DNA from: Oehlia diaphana | Taxonomy: Eukaryota; Glomeromycota; Glomeromycetes; Glomerales; Glomeraceae | NCBI GenBank assembly: GCA_003833135.1 | Contig: QZLH01000009.1 | Location: 99,077 to 117,052, forward strand | Direction: 5' to 3' | Length of the DNA: 17,976 nucleotides | Shown here: one piece after another, positions 9,015 to 17,976 of the stretch | Numbering within the stretch: the first letter of the stretch is position 1 | How the letters are laid out: each line of letters starts with the position of its first letter | The notes under the pieces: generated by a model | Databases searched by the model: none | What the model saw: only the letters and a program-made list of their open reading frames with translations | Told to the model about the DNA's origin: nothing | Position numbers and translations under genes: made by a program

Positions 9015-9110
9015 TTTCACCGAAGGGACGTTTCGTCAAAAGGATGTTTCGTCGAAAGTGCATTTGTCCATTTCGCCGAATTCCATTTCGCCAATGGACG
9101 TTTCACTGAA
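9015..9110. repeat. Array of short palindromic TTTCGCCGAA-type units
   Basis: Six variants of the near-palindrome TTTCGYCGAA start at 9015, 9031, 9047, 9071, 9086 and 9101. They are spaced 15-16 bp apart apart from one 24-bp gap, and the linkers are GGACG-like. Each unit can pair with itself or with its neighbours. A two-unit relative is present at 7732-7756. No open frame uses it. Confidence 0.85.
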
Positions 9111-10496
9111 AATGATAGCAATTAACATTTTTATATATACTGTATACTACGATGAATAGTCGCTCGTACAAATTTCATAGAAGATATCGAAAACTTCTAA
9201 TAGACAATCAATATCATTTAATGAAATTGATGCTACTAGTTCAACCAATAAAATTAAGGTAAATTATCATCTGTTAATGGTATCATTTAGTTTTAAAAAT
9301 AATAATTCCAGTGAATAAAATTAGTATTATTAACTTTATTCATAATAATAAATAATTTTCTGTGTAAAGAAAACTTCAACCGTGTTATCTTTTATTAAAG
9401 ATTCTTCTTTAACTGATTCCATATTAATATATTCTAACATAAAATTCTATATCGCTATATTTTGGATTATTTAATAAAACTTTTCTCCTTTCATCATTTC
9501 GGAAAAAAAAAAATTTTACAGATAAATAATTTTATTTGTACTATTTGGTGTTAGCTTTAGCCTATGTCTACTATCTAGATTTAGTTATGCCGGATTTCAC
9601 AATTAATTTAACTATCGACTAAACTCGAAAAGTATAAGAATTGAGTTGAACCTATTACATCACAGCATAGTCTGGATCTTATGAATATAATACAATTATA
9701 TACTCTTTTTTTTTAAAAAAAAGGTGATTGTTAATAAAATTTCTTTCATACGTAATTGGTAAAAGAATAGAACAGCACACATTTACTTTTAACTTAAAGA
9801 GACGAAATTACATAATAGCGAGTTGCGACATAATCTTGCTCAATGAGCTCATTCGACCATTCTAAGCCATTTTGATGACTAAGACAAGTGACGGATGAAG
9901 TGATTCGGAAATGTGTTAGATTTTATAATTGTTAAGATTATTTTGGACATCGTCGATAAAAACTCGTTTCAGTACTAAGCGAAAGGAGTTGATGGTTAAG
10001 TAATTATTTATTTATTAGAAAAAAAAATAATCACAATTCTAAGAGGAAAGTATTTTTGAAATAGATATACTATAAATTATGGGGAAAATTTTTTAGCCGT
10101 GCTAGCATTGAAAATGAAATCTTACCTAACGTACTGTACCGCCAGTAGCTCAATTGATTAATTCCGTTCAAGTCGAAAATTAAGAGTGAAATGAAAATTT
10201 CATTAGCGACTGAAGAATGTAAAATGTTTTAATAGTAGTGATTACTTAGTATATAATTGAAATAGTTCTTTATAATAATTGATTTAAATGCTCTCTCTAT
10301 TAGTTAAACAAAAAAAAACCCTAAAGGAATTTAAATATTTTTCTTTTATTGTTCAATTTAAATTAATAATACAAATAAATAAATTAGCTAATTTACGGAA
10401 GTCGTACACTTAATTTACATTTAAACAATAAAATACAAGTAGTTCATATAATACAATCGACTAATATATAATTACTCTATATTAACATATTTTTTT
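9111..10496. other. Long intergenic region with possible relics
   Basis: There is no intact gene. On the minus strand at about 9893-9825, an open frame ends in LEWSNELIEQDYVATRYYVI and then a stop, which may be the last piece of a lost gene. Near 10140-10180, TAGCTCAATTGATTAA and GTTCAAGTC resemble tRNA A and B boxes but lie too close together for a tRNA. The last 170 bp should hold the 3' UTR of the Kelch gene, and the reverse strand has an AATAAA-like signal around 10340. Confidence 0.35.
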
Positions 10497-12945
10497 TTAA
10501 TCCTCCCGACCCAAATTTCGTTCCTTATTTTTATTGTTGTGAAATCTATTTAAATTATTATAATTGGAAGTGGTTTGTTCAATTGGTGGGATATACATTT
10601 CACCAGATTGAGTATTCATCATAACAACACGATAAGGTTGATCAGGAGGTAAATTAAACCTTTCATGAGGCGGTGCTATATTAGTATCAGTATTATAATG
10701 TGCTGTATTAATATTACCAGCATATTGGCGTGTCGTGTTATTATTATTATTAGCATACTGATGAGCCACATCGTTATTATTACCGCCCACACTTCGACGT
10801 GTTGTATTATTATTACTAGCATACTGATGAGCCACATCGTTATTATTACCGCCCACACTTTGACGTATTGTATTATTATTACTAGCATACTGATGAGCCA
10901 CATTGTTATTATTACCGCCCACACTTTGACGTATTTTATTATTATTACTAGCATACTGATGAGCCATATTGTTTTTATTACCCAAAGATTGACGTGTTAT
11001 ATTATTGTTACTATAAGCCATATTATTATTATTATTATCCACATATTGACGTACTGTATTATCATTACTGACATAGTGATTAATATCATTAGCACCATGT
11101 GTTATATTAGCATCACTAGCATAATTATGATTAACAGATGAAATCCCACTTGAATTACTTGGTATACTTGGTAGTTGCTTGGTATCTCTATTAAATTGAT
11201 TAATATCTTTTGATATCACTGGAACATTACTACTTGATGTGTAAATACTCCCAGAGTCTATTTGAGATGCCGGAACTTGCTGATCCACCATGTAAGGTTG
11301 ATATACCGTTATTTTTTCATCTAATTGTTTAATTTTACGACGATAAATTATTACGCCAATTGCAACACCGATAAAAATAACAATTACTATAACTACTATT
11401 ATAATGATTATCGTTTTATCCAAAGATTTGCTTGATTGTGATTCGTGAAAGGGGATCGAATTATTAAGCGGTTTATAATTTTTAACCCATGTGAAAGTAT
11501 TTATATCTAAAATGTATAATTTATCGCTTTGTTCTGGAATCATCTCATTTGCATTGTTTCTGGTTATATTTCCTAATATTTTAGGAAAAAAAAATTGTAT
11601 AATATAAGTGATCAAATTTACGTTAATTACAAAAATAATATATAAAAATTACCGAAAGCAACAATCATATAATTTTCGACAAGATTTGCGGTATGAAATA
11701 CGAGAGGTGGTGGATTTATTTCTTTAGAATTTACAATAGGAATGGACCAACGAAAAGGATTATCTGAAGTATTCAATACAGCAATTTGTGGTTGAGATGC
11801 GACTAAAGTTGGCGCATACACTCCTCCAAAAATTATTATTTCTCCTTTTTTATCTATAAATTGAGATAAAAAAAAAGTGATGATAAGTAAATAATATCCC
11901 TTTTTTATTTGAATTATATATATATCAGAATTGACATACTTAATACAGCTGTATGACCCGTTCTTTCTGTAATCGTTTCCCCGGTTGCTGTCTAAATTAA
12001 TTGATTTAATACATTAATAATAAATATTAAATTTATCGATAATTATTTACATATAATTACCATTGTTGACCAAGTATTTCTAATTGTATCGTATATATCA
12101 ATCTTAAAAAAAGGGTATTAAAATAAAATTTTATTAATCAAACCTTAGTAGTAGCGATAGCAAAATATTTTAATCAATGATTTGAAACTAACCTTATTCA
12201 TACTAATGATATCAAAAAGAATTGCATTCACGTCAGTTTGCGAACCTCCGATATAGACAATATTTCCATTTGGTAATAAAGTAGCAGTATAGTCAATTTT
12301 AGACAAAGGAGGATTAATTAGAGGCCCCGCAGTCCAAGTGTAATCAACAGAATTCAAAATACTCATATTATTATAGACTTGAATAGTTTGATAGCCTAAC
12401 AACATATCAGATCCACCACCAAACATATAAATTTTTCCATTTTTATCAGTAACGGGTTGTAATTCTCTACGTCTAGTATATACCATTCCATTCATTGGCG
12501 GTGCTGGTGACCACGTTTGAGTCTTAATATCAAAGGAATATATAATTGAAGACGTTAAAACATTAGGTGAATCTTGTCTAACCATCAGTCCCGCAAAGAA
12601 AAATATTTTTGATTGATTCACTCCCCCAATAGCACTTAGACACCACGCACATGAAAATGGACTTGCCGCTTTTGCTACATATGGAACATTAGTCGTATCA
12701 AATGGTTTTGTTAAATCTATATAAAATACATCTCCAGTTGGAGAAAGTACTCCATTTATCATAGTTCCCCCACCGAAAAACCATAATTTATTATCAATTA
12801 AATGAGCATTATGTGTAAACCTTCTTTTAAGCGTAAATTGGGATTGAACTTTATTTAAAATGTTTATTATAATCCATAAAGTTAATATAAATTTAAATGA
12901 AAATAATGAAAATAAATTTTTTAATATTCTAGATATTCGAAACAT
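10497..12945 (-). CDS. Secreted/membrane-anchored Kelch-repeat protein with Asn-rich repeat tail, five exons
   Basis: My exon model is 12945-12193, 12102-12061, 11991-11940, 11853-11653 and 11572-10497. It has GT-AG introns of 90, 69, 86 and 80 bp and gives 707 residues in one frame. An A12 run precedes the ATG. A hydrophobic signal peptide (about 10-30) ends at VQS-Q (35/36). Six Kelch blades follow, marked by FFGGG (56-60), FFFAGL (115-120), IYMFGGG (172-178), VYIGG (230-234), IIIFGG (288-293) and MIVAFG (about 345-350), with closing W residues such as TQTWSPAP and NTFTWV. The third intron falls just after RTGHTAVL. A 23-residue membrane helix (about 403-425) is followed by YRRK, which puts the 280-residue Asn-rich tail in the cytosol. 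The Kelch propeller would then be outside the cell, with sequons at N110, N193 and N351. Kelch propellers bind proteins or glycans; no galactose-oxidase catalytic domain is evident. The ligand is unknown. Exons 1, 4 and 5 are strongly supported; the two small exons rest on frame and motif continuity. Confidence 0.85.
10732..10996 (-). repeat. 66-bp minisatellite in the Kelch gene (22-residue repeats)
   Basis: GCATACTGATGAGCC recurs exactly every 66 bp at 10753, 10819, 10885 and 10951 on the plus strand. Each unit encodes a variant of VAHQYASNNNTIRQSVGG followed by NNND. A degenerate fifth unit (AYSNNNITRQSLGNKNN) lies beyond. Because 66 is a multiple of three, every frame tends to stay open, which explains the long antisense ORFs over the same bases. 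Confidence 0.95.
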
Positions 12946-13745
12946 TTTTTTTTTTTTAATTACATAACAAAATAAAAATCATAAAAAGAAAATATAGGGT
13001 TTTTTTTTTTTAGAGAAAGAAATATAATATTTTTTAAGGGAAAATTAAGTTCCGAATAGAATTTCGATTTATACCCGTCGGATTTTTCCAAATCGGCATG
13101 ATTGTGTATTACATTGTGTAGTACGTAACTAAACTTTATTCATATAGACTATTTATTTCTTTACGGGACTAATGGATAATCGATAATTTGTAACAAACAT
13201 CGGAGAAAATTAATAGCGAACTAAGTGAAATGTATTTTAAAATTAGGTACAATATTTGTTATATTAGAATGATATGCCTAATTTAGTAAATATTGTACCC
13301 TCATTTTTAAAAATAACTACAACTGATAATATTTAATAGAGAATCTCTCATAGATATGTGTTACCGCCCCTAAAAAAGGGTCGTAAATTCTTTGAAATGA
13401 TTACCATAATTGTCAGTTGTACTGAATACAAATTAACAGTATGATTCACAAGTAATATGTGTACTATATAATCGGTCTAAGTATTTCTTCTGTATTTTAA
13501 TTGTATATTAATTATAAATATCAGACGAACGTATATCTATTTTTTTTTTTTTTTTTCTCGAAAAAAAATTTTTTTTATCATTGTAAAAATGAAAAAAGTA
13601 AAATCAGGGTTTTATATTCCGCTCATTTGGAATGCGGCAAATTAAAATACCATTACATATTTATTAACGAATTTTTTTTTTATAGACTTAGATTGGTTTT
13701 CAATATTATTAAAATATGTATTTATTTATACAAAAAATAAAATAA
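12946..13745. other. Upstream region of the Kelch gene; hairpin, no gene
   Basis: No gene is seen. GGTACAATATTT at 13246-13257 is perfectly inverted at 13288-13299 around a 30-bp loop. Long T and A runs lie at 13540-13576. The TTG-started ORF at 13501-13740 runs through these homopolymers and is not credible. Confidence 0.4.
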
Positions 13746-13860
13746 AATACAAAAGAAATAGAGGAAAAACTAGCTCCTAACCCACACGTCAAATGCTATT
13801 ATGGTAAGATGCGAACCCATCAAGATATAGCCAAGATTGAAGAACTACGTAAACAATAAA
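13746..13860 (+). pseudogene. Possible coding fragment, about 37 codons, no start
   Basis: A frame opens after a TAA near 13745 and reads KEIEEKLAPNPHVKCYYGKM and then RTHQDIAKIEELRKQ to a TAA at about 13860. The charged, ordered sequence looks unlike random AT-rich DNA. There is no ATG ahead of it in frame. It may be a last exon or a relic. I do not recognise it. Confidence 0.25.
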
Positions 13861-14746
13861 TTTAGAAAAATTGAGAAAACGACATTTGTATTATCTTGAT
13901 TCCTTTGATTGGTATCAGGTGATTGTTTCTTTCCTAAAAAAGATTTCAATTGTTTGTTAATTTTGATGTATCCTTTTATTAGAGCTAGTAGTTTATGAAA
14001 AATAGCGCAATATCCAGTTGTTCAAGACATTTATCGAATATGTCGATTTTACGGCCCGAAAGATTAAATTCCGGAGAATATTGGTTTAGATACAATGTGT
14101 AAATCAGCACTTAAACTTACAGAATTTCGGGTGGGAAAAAGATCTTTTGTACAAAACCGGGATACTCTTGTTTTGATGTCGTACAATGCTTTAACATAGG
14201 CATTAATTGATGACCGAGTAACAGAATTGATCAAAATAGAGATTTCTTACCGTGGCCTCTATGCATCGACGGCACAACCAGTACATTATCAATAAAAGTT
14301 TTTCATGTGACCTAACACGTGTGATTATTATAACTCCTAGAAAAATATGGGATTTCAATAAATGTTAGAATGAGTTGGAAGTTGGAACTTTACTAGAGTG
14401 TAATAGATAAAACCCGATAAAAATATTCTTTCACTGATTCATTAACGGGAAATGTAAATTATTCGATAAGTTCCGTTTATATATAAGGTTATTAATTCCG
14501 GAAATATGATCCTTTTACGGAAAAAGATTGAATATAAAACACGAATCGACTTTTTTATAGGGGTTGCATTTAAATCGAAAAATATTTGAGCTAAAATTTT
14601 GAATTAATGAACTCTCATTTATTATTATGACTTATTGCTCAAGGAAACCCATCTCTAACATATATTCATCTGTTATAGGATTTTTTATAATACCATAATA
14701 TTTAATAATTAAATGAAATTCTTTGCAAAATTTATTTTAAGGAAAT
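13861..14746. other. Intergenic, nothing recognised
   Basis: Mixed AT-rich DNA with no continuous frame on either strand and no RNA gene or repeat that I can support. Confidence 0.35.
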
Positions 14747-14934
14747 TCATCTATGACGATGCTTCTTTTTTCTACTTTTTTTATTTTTTCTTGTTTTTCT
14801 GGTGAATCCGAAAGTAAAAGAACTGTCATAAAAATTTATGATAAAAAACGAGCAAATTTACACAAATACCGACCTTCTTTGATCTTAAACTCAAATAAGA
14901 TCCATCTGTTGTTGTTCCCCATGCCACTGCTGGA

Positions 14935-15722
14935 TAGGGATTGGAATCGATTCCCAAAAAGAGAATCGATTTAAGAATCGATTAAACGCGATTAATCGAA
15001 TCTCGAGATTCGATTCTAAGATTCAATTTTCGATTTCGATTAAATCGATTCTAATCGATTCTATGCGTCATAAAAAAAAACGATCATTCGCAATTAAATT
15101 TGTGATGCAACAATTTTAATAGACGAAAAATCTATGTAATTTTACTTATTTTATATGGGCATCACCGCTGGCTTAATTTCGGCCGGAATTATAATTTGGC
15201 CGGAGTTAATTGTGTAACCTAATAAAAACTTTATCACAGATGGGTCCCATTTATAAGCAAATATTCATTTAAATCTTGTGTAACTTCACTGCATAAATCA
15301 CTTATTTGTAATGGTTAAAAGTGGTCTAAATGACCCTAAAAGTGGTAAGTTTGGTACACTAAATTGATGGATATGACCACTTTTAGAGTCATTTAGACCG
15401 CTTTTAACCATTAATTAAAAGTCAAAAACTTTTTTATTGTTAACTCCGGCCAAATTATAATTCCGGCCGAAATAAGTGGTGAAAAACACCTGCGGTGAAA
15501 TTTAGCAACGCCCTATTTATTTTATGTGTATATTAAAGTAATTTACTGTATGTGCAATAATTAAATGAAAATAATTAATTATATAAAATAATAAAAAATT
15601 TATTAATTAAAAACTATTTCAATAAAAGAACAAATTCTATAAAAAATCGAATTACTGCGCCACAATAAAGATTCGAATTGTTAAGATTAATTCGACTTTG
15701 CTAGAATCGATTCCATTCTCTA
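14935..15722. mobile_element. Old non-autonomous hAT-type element, 788 bp
   Basis: The left end TAGGGATTGGAATCGATTC matches the inverted right end at 17 of 19 positions. The flanking octamers CTGCTGGA (14927-14934) and CTGATAGA (15723-15730) match at 6 of 8, as expected for an aged 8-bp hAT target duplication. The TAGGGAT terminus resembles Ac/Ds ends. The left subterminal region (14942-15062) is crowded with AATCGATT palindromes, and the right one carries a few. No transposase ORF is present. A second foldback element is nested inside. The insertion interrupts the minus-strand relic at 14747-16260. Confidence 0.75.
15162..15498. mobile_element. Nested foldback/MITE-like element
   Basis: There are two pairs of inverted arms. 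The outer arms (15172-15209 and 15440-15476) share a perfect 33-bp inverted core containing CGGCCGGAATTATAATTTGG. The inner arms (15309-15347 and 15375-15413) match at 36 of 39 positions around a 27-bp loop. The putative outermost termini are TCACCGC at 15162-15168 and its complement at 15492-15498. I could not identify a clear target duplication, so the exact borders are uncertain. No ORF is present. Confidence 0.75.
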
Positions 15723-16260
15723 CTGATAGATCAAGCTGAAAATCTTTTTCAAATTATCCCCAAGTGGCAATAACAAATATTGCATATGTTCCCATTCAAA
15801 TAAACGACCGTAACAGTCTAGAAAAAGCATTCCACAATAAAGTTCCCCAATGATAATGATATGGTTGAAACCATACTGTTTAACACGCTCTAAATAAACA
15901 ATAAGATTTTCTAGAGGTACTCTAGTTTGATTTCAAGACCGATAAAAGATGAAACACAGCAAATATCAGATTCACATGCGATCATCTCAACCAACATTAA
16001 TGAATTACTCAGATTGTCCAGAAGCCCCAGCACTTCACCATATTCGAGGCTTGCTCCTATGATTCACTGTCGTTATTGTCCGGGAGTATAATTTACATAG
16101 TTTTTTGGAATTTCGGTCCACGGAGTTCTGTCCAACTAAGGAATCATTTCGGCACAATTCGCCCAAGGATACTTTCATAATTCGGATTCGTTCTTTGTTA
16201 GACAGCATCCAAATGATACTCCTCAATGCTTTGATTGTTTTCATCAACTTCCTCGCCCAT

Positions 16261-17181
16261 GGTTCTTTTAAATTATATAACCAAGAATAAGCGTTTAAAC
16301 TTGAAAAATTGAAATTTGAAATTTAGTATAAAAGTAAGCTTGGGTAACTGTACTGACTGTTAAACCTAGCAACACAAATTTCCAGCAATGATCACGTGAT
16401 AATGAAAGTTGTAGAAGTATTACGCGTACGTAGTCAGTAGTCACGTTGTAGTATGTTGTAGAAGTATTACACGTCATATCAAAATTATTAAATTAATCAA
16501 TAACTGATCATATTTCTAGTAATTAATGTCTACAGTAATATTATTATTATTCATATTTTGTATTTAATGATTGAGATTACCCAAAGTTTGTCATCAATCA
16601 GATTTAATTTTGAAACAAGTTTGAAATTTATACAATTTTATAAAAAAAAATAGTAAAAATCCACCAAGTTGGTAGTAATACACTATAGAGTAACAATATT
16701 GAAGATTTACTGTACTCATTATTAAATAGAAATACGGTATTTTTTTTTTTCCGAGAAACAGTTTATGTGGAATCTGTTTCCACATTATAGTTTATGTTCC
16801 ACATTTTGCAGAAAATAAAGAATATTATCACCCATATAAATATATCAGATATTTACAATAAGAGTAGTTAAAGGTAGTAATGAAAAACTTATTTCTATAG
16901 AATTTACACAAGAGAAGTAAGATTGATTTGAAGTACCAGATGGAAATAGGTCAACTAGGTAAAGATAGTGGAGCGAAATGGAAATTAAAATATGAGCGTA
17001 ACAAATGATTGGTTGAACAAACCAGAGCTAATCTCGATTCACGTTCTTTCCAAAAAAAAAAATGATTTTATAGTTTTATAGCTTCCACCCTGTATTTGTA
17101 AATGAGAATAATTCCTATTTATTGTAATAACTTACTTTTGAAAAAAAGGAAAGCTACAGTACAAAAGAAATTTTAGAATAA
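16261..17181. other. Intergenic, short direct repeat, no gene
   Basis: This lies upstream of the pseudogene start. A perfect 10-bp palindrome ATCACGTGAT occurs at 16391-16400. GTTGTAGAAGTATTACGCGT (16408-16427) recurs with one change at 16455-16474. TGTGGAA/TTTCCACA forms a small hairpin near 16770. The minus-strand ORFs at 16295-16477 and 16594-16785 have no convincing coding character. Confidence 0.4.
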
Positions 17182-17494
17182 AAAATATTATCACAAGCAA
17201 ATATTACATTAAAGAAAGGAATACATTTTAAACAAATATTAAAACATCATCATTATTTAAAACGAGGATTTGATGGTTGTAATTTAAAATATTCCACAAC
17301 CTTAAAAAATATCTATAATGATAAGAAGTTACTATGTACTAGACAAACACCAAATATAATATTAATTAGGAGCTTTTTAATAAGAAAATATTCAACAGAA
17401 ATTTCAAAGGATATTGAAACACATTTAAAACAAAGTAACTTGAATAATAACAAAAATGAGACATTAATAGGAAAATCTTCAGATAGTTTTAATG

Positions 17495-17940
17495 GATTGG
17501 ATTAGGGATGGCAACGGTCGGTCACGGTCAGTTATTGGTCGGTCATAACTGGTTAAGGGCCTTTGACCGACCGACCATTTTGGCTGACCGTTTTTCTGAC
17601 CGTTTAACCGACCGTTTGACTGACTGTTTAACCATTTTTTTTTAATGAATTTAATTAAGAAAAAACGTTAAAGTGCTTTTTTTTGATTAAATCCACTAAA
17701 GAAATGTCATAACAACTTTTTTTATTGATTAAGTTCGTAAAAAAAGTGTTAAATGAATTAAATTGATTAAATTGTCAGTTAACGGTCGGTTAAACGGTCG
17801 GTTAAACGGTCGGTCAAACGGTCGGTCAAACCGGTCAGTTAAATGGTCGGTCAGAAGCCTTTGACCGACCGATATCGGTCACGGTCATAACCGGTCATGA
17901 CCGGTTAATAACCGTGACCGTTGCCATCCCTAGATTGGAT
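17495..17940. repeat. 8-bp target site duplication of the MITE
   Basis: GATTGGAT at 17495-17502 and again at 17933-17940 directly abut the two ends of the element. An exact 8-bp duplication is the signature of hAT-superfamily insertion. Confidence 0.9.
17503..17932. mobile_element. hAT-type MITE, 430 bp, with Ac-like subterminal repeats
   Basis: Perfect 17-bp terminal inverted repeats, TAGGGATGGCAACGGTC, bound the element. Inside each end lies an array of about 12-bp units (GGTCGGTTAAAC type) in opposite orientation. On the left, CCGTTT falls at 17588, 17600 and 17612; on the right, AAACGG falls at 17792, 17804 and 17816, each spaced exactly 12 bp. AAACGG is the hexamer known to be bound by the maize Ac transposase, whose ends also start TAGGGATG. 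The core (about 17640-17775) is AT-rich and has no ORF, so the element depends on a transposase made elsewhere. Confidence 0.92.
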
Positions 17941-17976
17941 ATTAATAAATTTACCAATTTCTTAAAAAATGGAATT

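Larger units (their letters stand above)
14747..16260 (-). pseudogene. Frameshifted gene relic split by a hAT-type element
   Basis: A gene decayed in place can be followed on the minus strand across three frames. An ATG in good context (ACCATGG, 16260) begins MGEEVDENNQSIEEYHLDAV, then TAA. The frame continues past more stops with WTELRGPKFQK. From 16057 another frame gives GEVLGLLDNLSNSLMLVEM to a TAG at 15911. After a shift, 15920 onward reads VPLENLIVYLERVKQYGF, then GELYCGMLFLDCYGRLFEWE and LLPLGDN. A further one-base shift gives FEKDFQLDLS, where the inserted element (14935-15722) interrupts. On the far side of the element the same frame resumes as VAWGTTTDGSYL and ends in a Lys/Arg-rich tail (TRKTRKNKKSRKKKHRHR) at TGA 14747-14749. 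The frame resumes exactly at the target-site duplication, which ties both halves to one gene. I cannot name the family. ORFs listed here on the opposite strand are shadows. Confidence 0.7.
17182..17976 (+). pseudogene. Gene fragment interrupted by a hAT-type MITE, continues past the window edge
   Basis: The frame is open from 17182 to 17502 (107 codons) with no ATG, so it is probably an internal or 3' exon; AG at 17196-17197 is one possible acceptor. It reads through NITLKKGIHFKQILK, RGFDGCNLKYSTTLKNIY, SFLIRKYSTEISKDIE and SSDSFNGLD, where it meets the MITE, whose first three bases (TAG) are an in-frame stop. Removing the element and one copy of its 8-bp duplication restores the frame: GLD continues as INKFTNFLKNGI (17941-17976) to the end of the window. 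The RSFLIRKYST stretch resembles a mitochondrial presequence, but it is internal here and may mean nothing. The family is unknown. The gene upstream of the insertion shows no other damage, so the disruption looks recent. Confidence 0.6.

Noticed and set aside
10140..10180. tRNA-like A and B boxes (TAGCTCAATTGATTAA, GTTCAAGTC)
   Set aside because: The boxes are only about 20 bp apart, leaving no room for an anticodon arm, and no acceptor stem pairs around them. At most a tRNA or SINE relic.
10665..11141. 158-aa plus-strand ORF and 92-aa second minus-strand ORF over the Kelch tail
   Set aside because: They exist because the 66-bp repeat is a multiple of three and keeps every frame open. The products are Ile/Ser-rich repeats with no start context; the Kelch frame explains the DNA.
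13246..13299. 12-bp perfect inverted repeat GGTACAATATTT as a mini-transposon
   Set aside because: The element would be only 54 bp and there is no target duplication; it could arise by chance in AT-rich DNA.
13501..13740. 79-aa Phe/Lys-rich ORF
   Set aside because: Runs through long T and A homopolymers from a TTG start; no coding evidence.
14753..14974. 73-aa plus-strand ORF
   Set aside because: Antisense to the pseudogene tail and crosses the hAT element border, so it cannot be an ancestral gene.
16035..16290. ORFs on both strands (70 and 61 aa)
   Set aside because: Shadows of the degraded minus-strand frame that starts at 16260; the 70-aa one needs a TTG start.
16295..16785. 60- and 63-aa minus-strand ORFs upstream of the pseudogene
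   Set aside because: AT-driven hydrophobic sequences without a start context, domain or neighbour support.

Overview
The window is eukaryotic, very AT-rich nuclear DNA. Its long poly(A)/poly(T) runs, short GT-AG introns (69-90 bp), sparse genes, many decayed gene relics and DNA transposons, together with BTB and secreted Kelch proteins, fit a fungus with an expanded, repeat-rich genome. My best guess is an arbuscular mycorrhizal fungus of the Glomeromycotina (Rhizophagus-like). This is an inference from style; no marker gene is present.

Layout: 1-234 is A/T homopolymer low complexity. 1541-2215 holds a decayed minus-strand coding relic with an internal tandem duplication. 2552-2746 is a small ORF with one membrane segment. 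2809-4083 and 5892-7274 (both minus) are tandem paralogues that join a PNGase-type PAW domain to a BTB/POZ domain. Between them, about 4690-5630, lies another coding-like relic. 7275-10496 is mostly gene-free, with one 43-codon ORF (8581-8712) and an array of short palindromic TTCGNCGAA units (9015-9110). 10497-12945 (minus) is a five-exon gene for a secreted six-blade Kelch protein with one membrane helix and a cytosolic tail of 22-residue repeats. 14747-16260 (minus) is a frameshifted pseudogene split by an old hAT-type element (14935-15722), which itself carries a nested foldback element. 17182-17976 is an open plus-strand gene fragment interrupted by a nearly pristine 430-bp hAT-type MITE (17503-17932) with a perfect 8-bp target duplication.

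The most interesting item is the PAW-BTB architecture. PAW is the C-terminal mannose-glycan-binding module of cytosolic peptide:N-glycanase, and BTB proteins commonly act as substrate adaptors for CUL3 ubiquitin ligases. A PAW-BTB protein could therefore be a CUL3 analogue of the sugar-reading SCF-Fbs ligases of ER-associated degradation. One paralogue (5892-7274) keeps the PAW core motifs and a phi-x-E motif in the BTB. The other (2809-4083) has lost both, partly through an in-frame deletion. The functional reading is inference; the domain motifs are visible in the sequence.

The second theme is transposon damage. Two hAT-like insertions of different ages can be read against their empty sites, and each interrupts a coding sequence.
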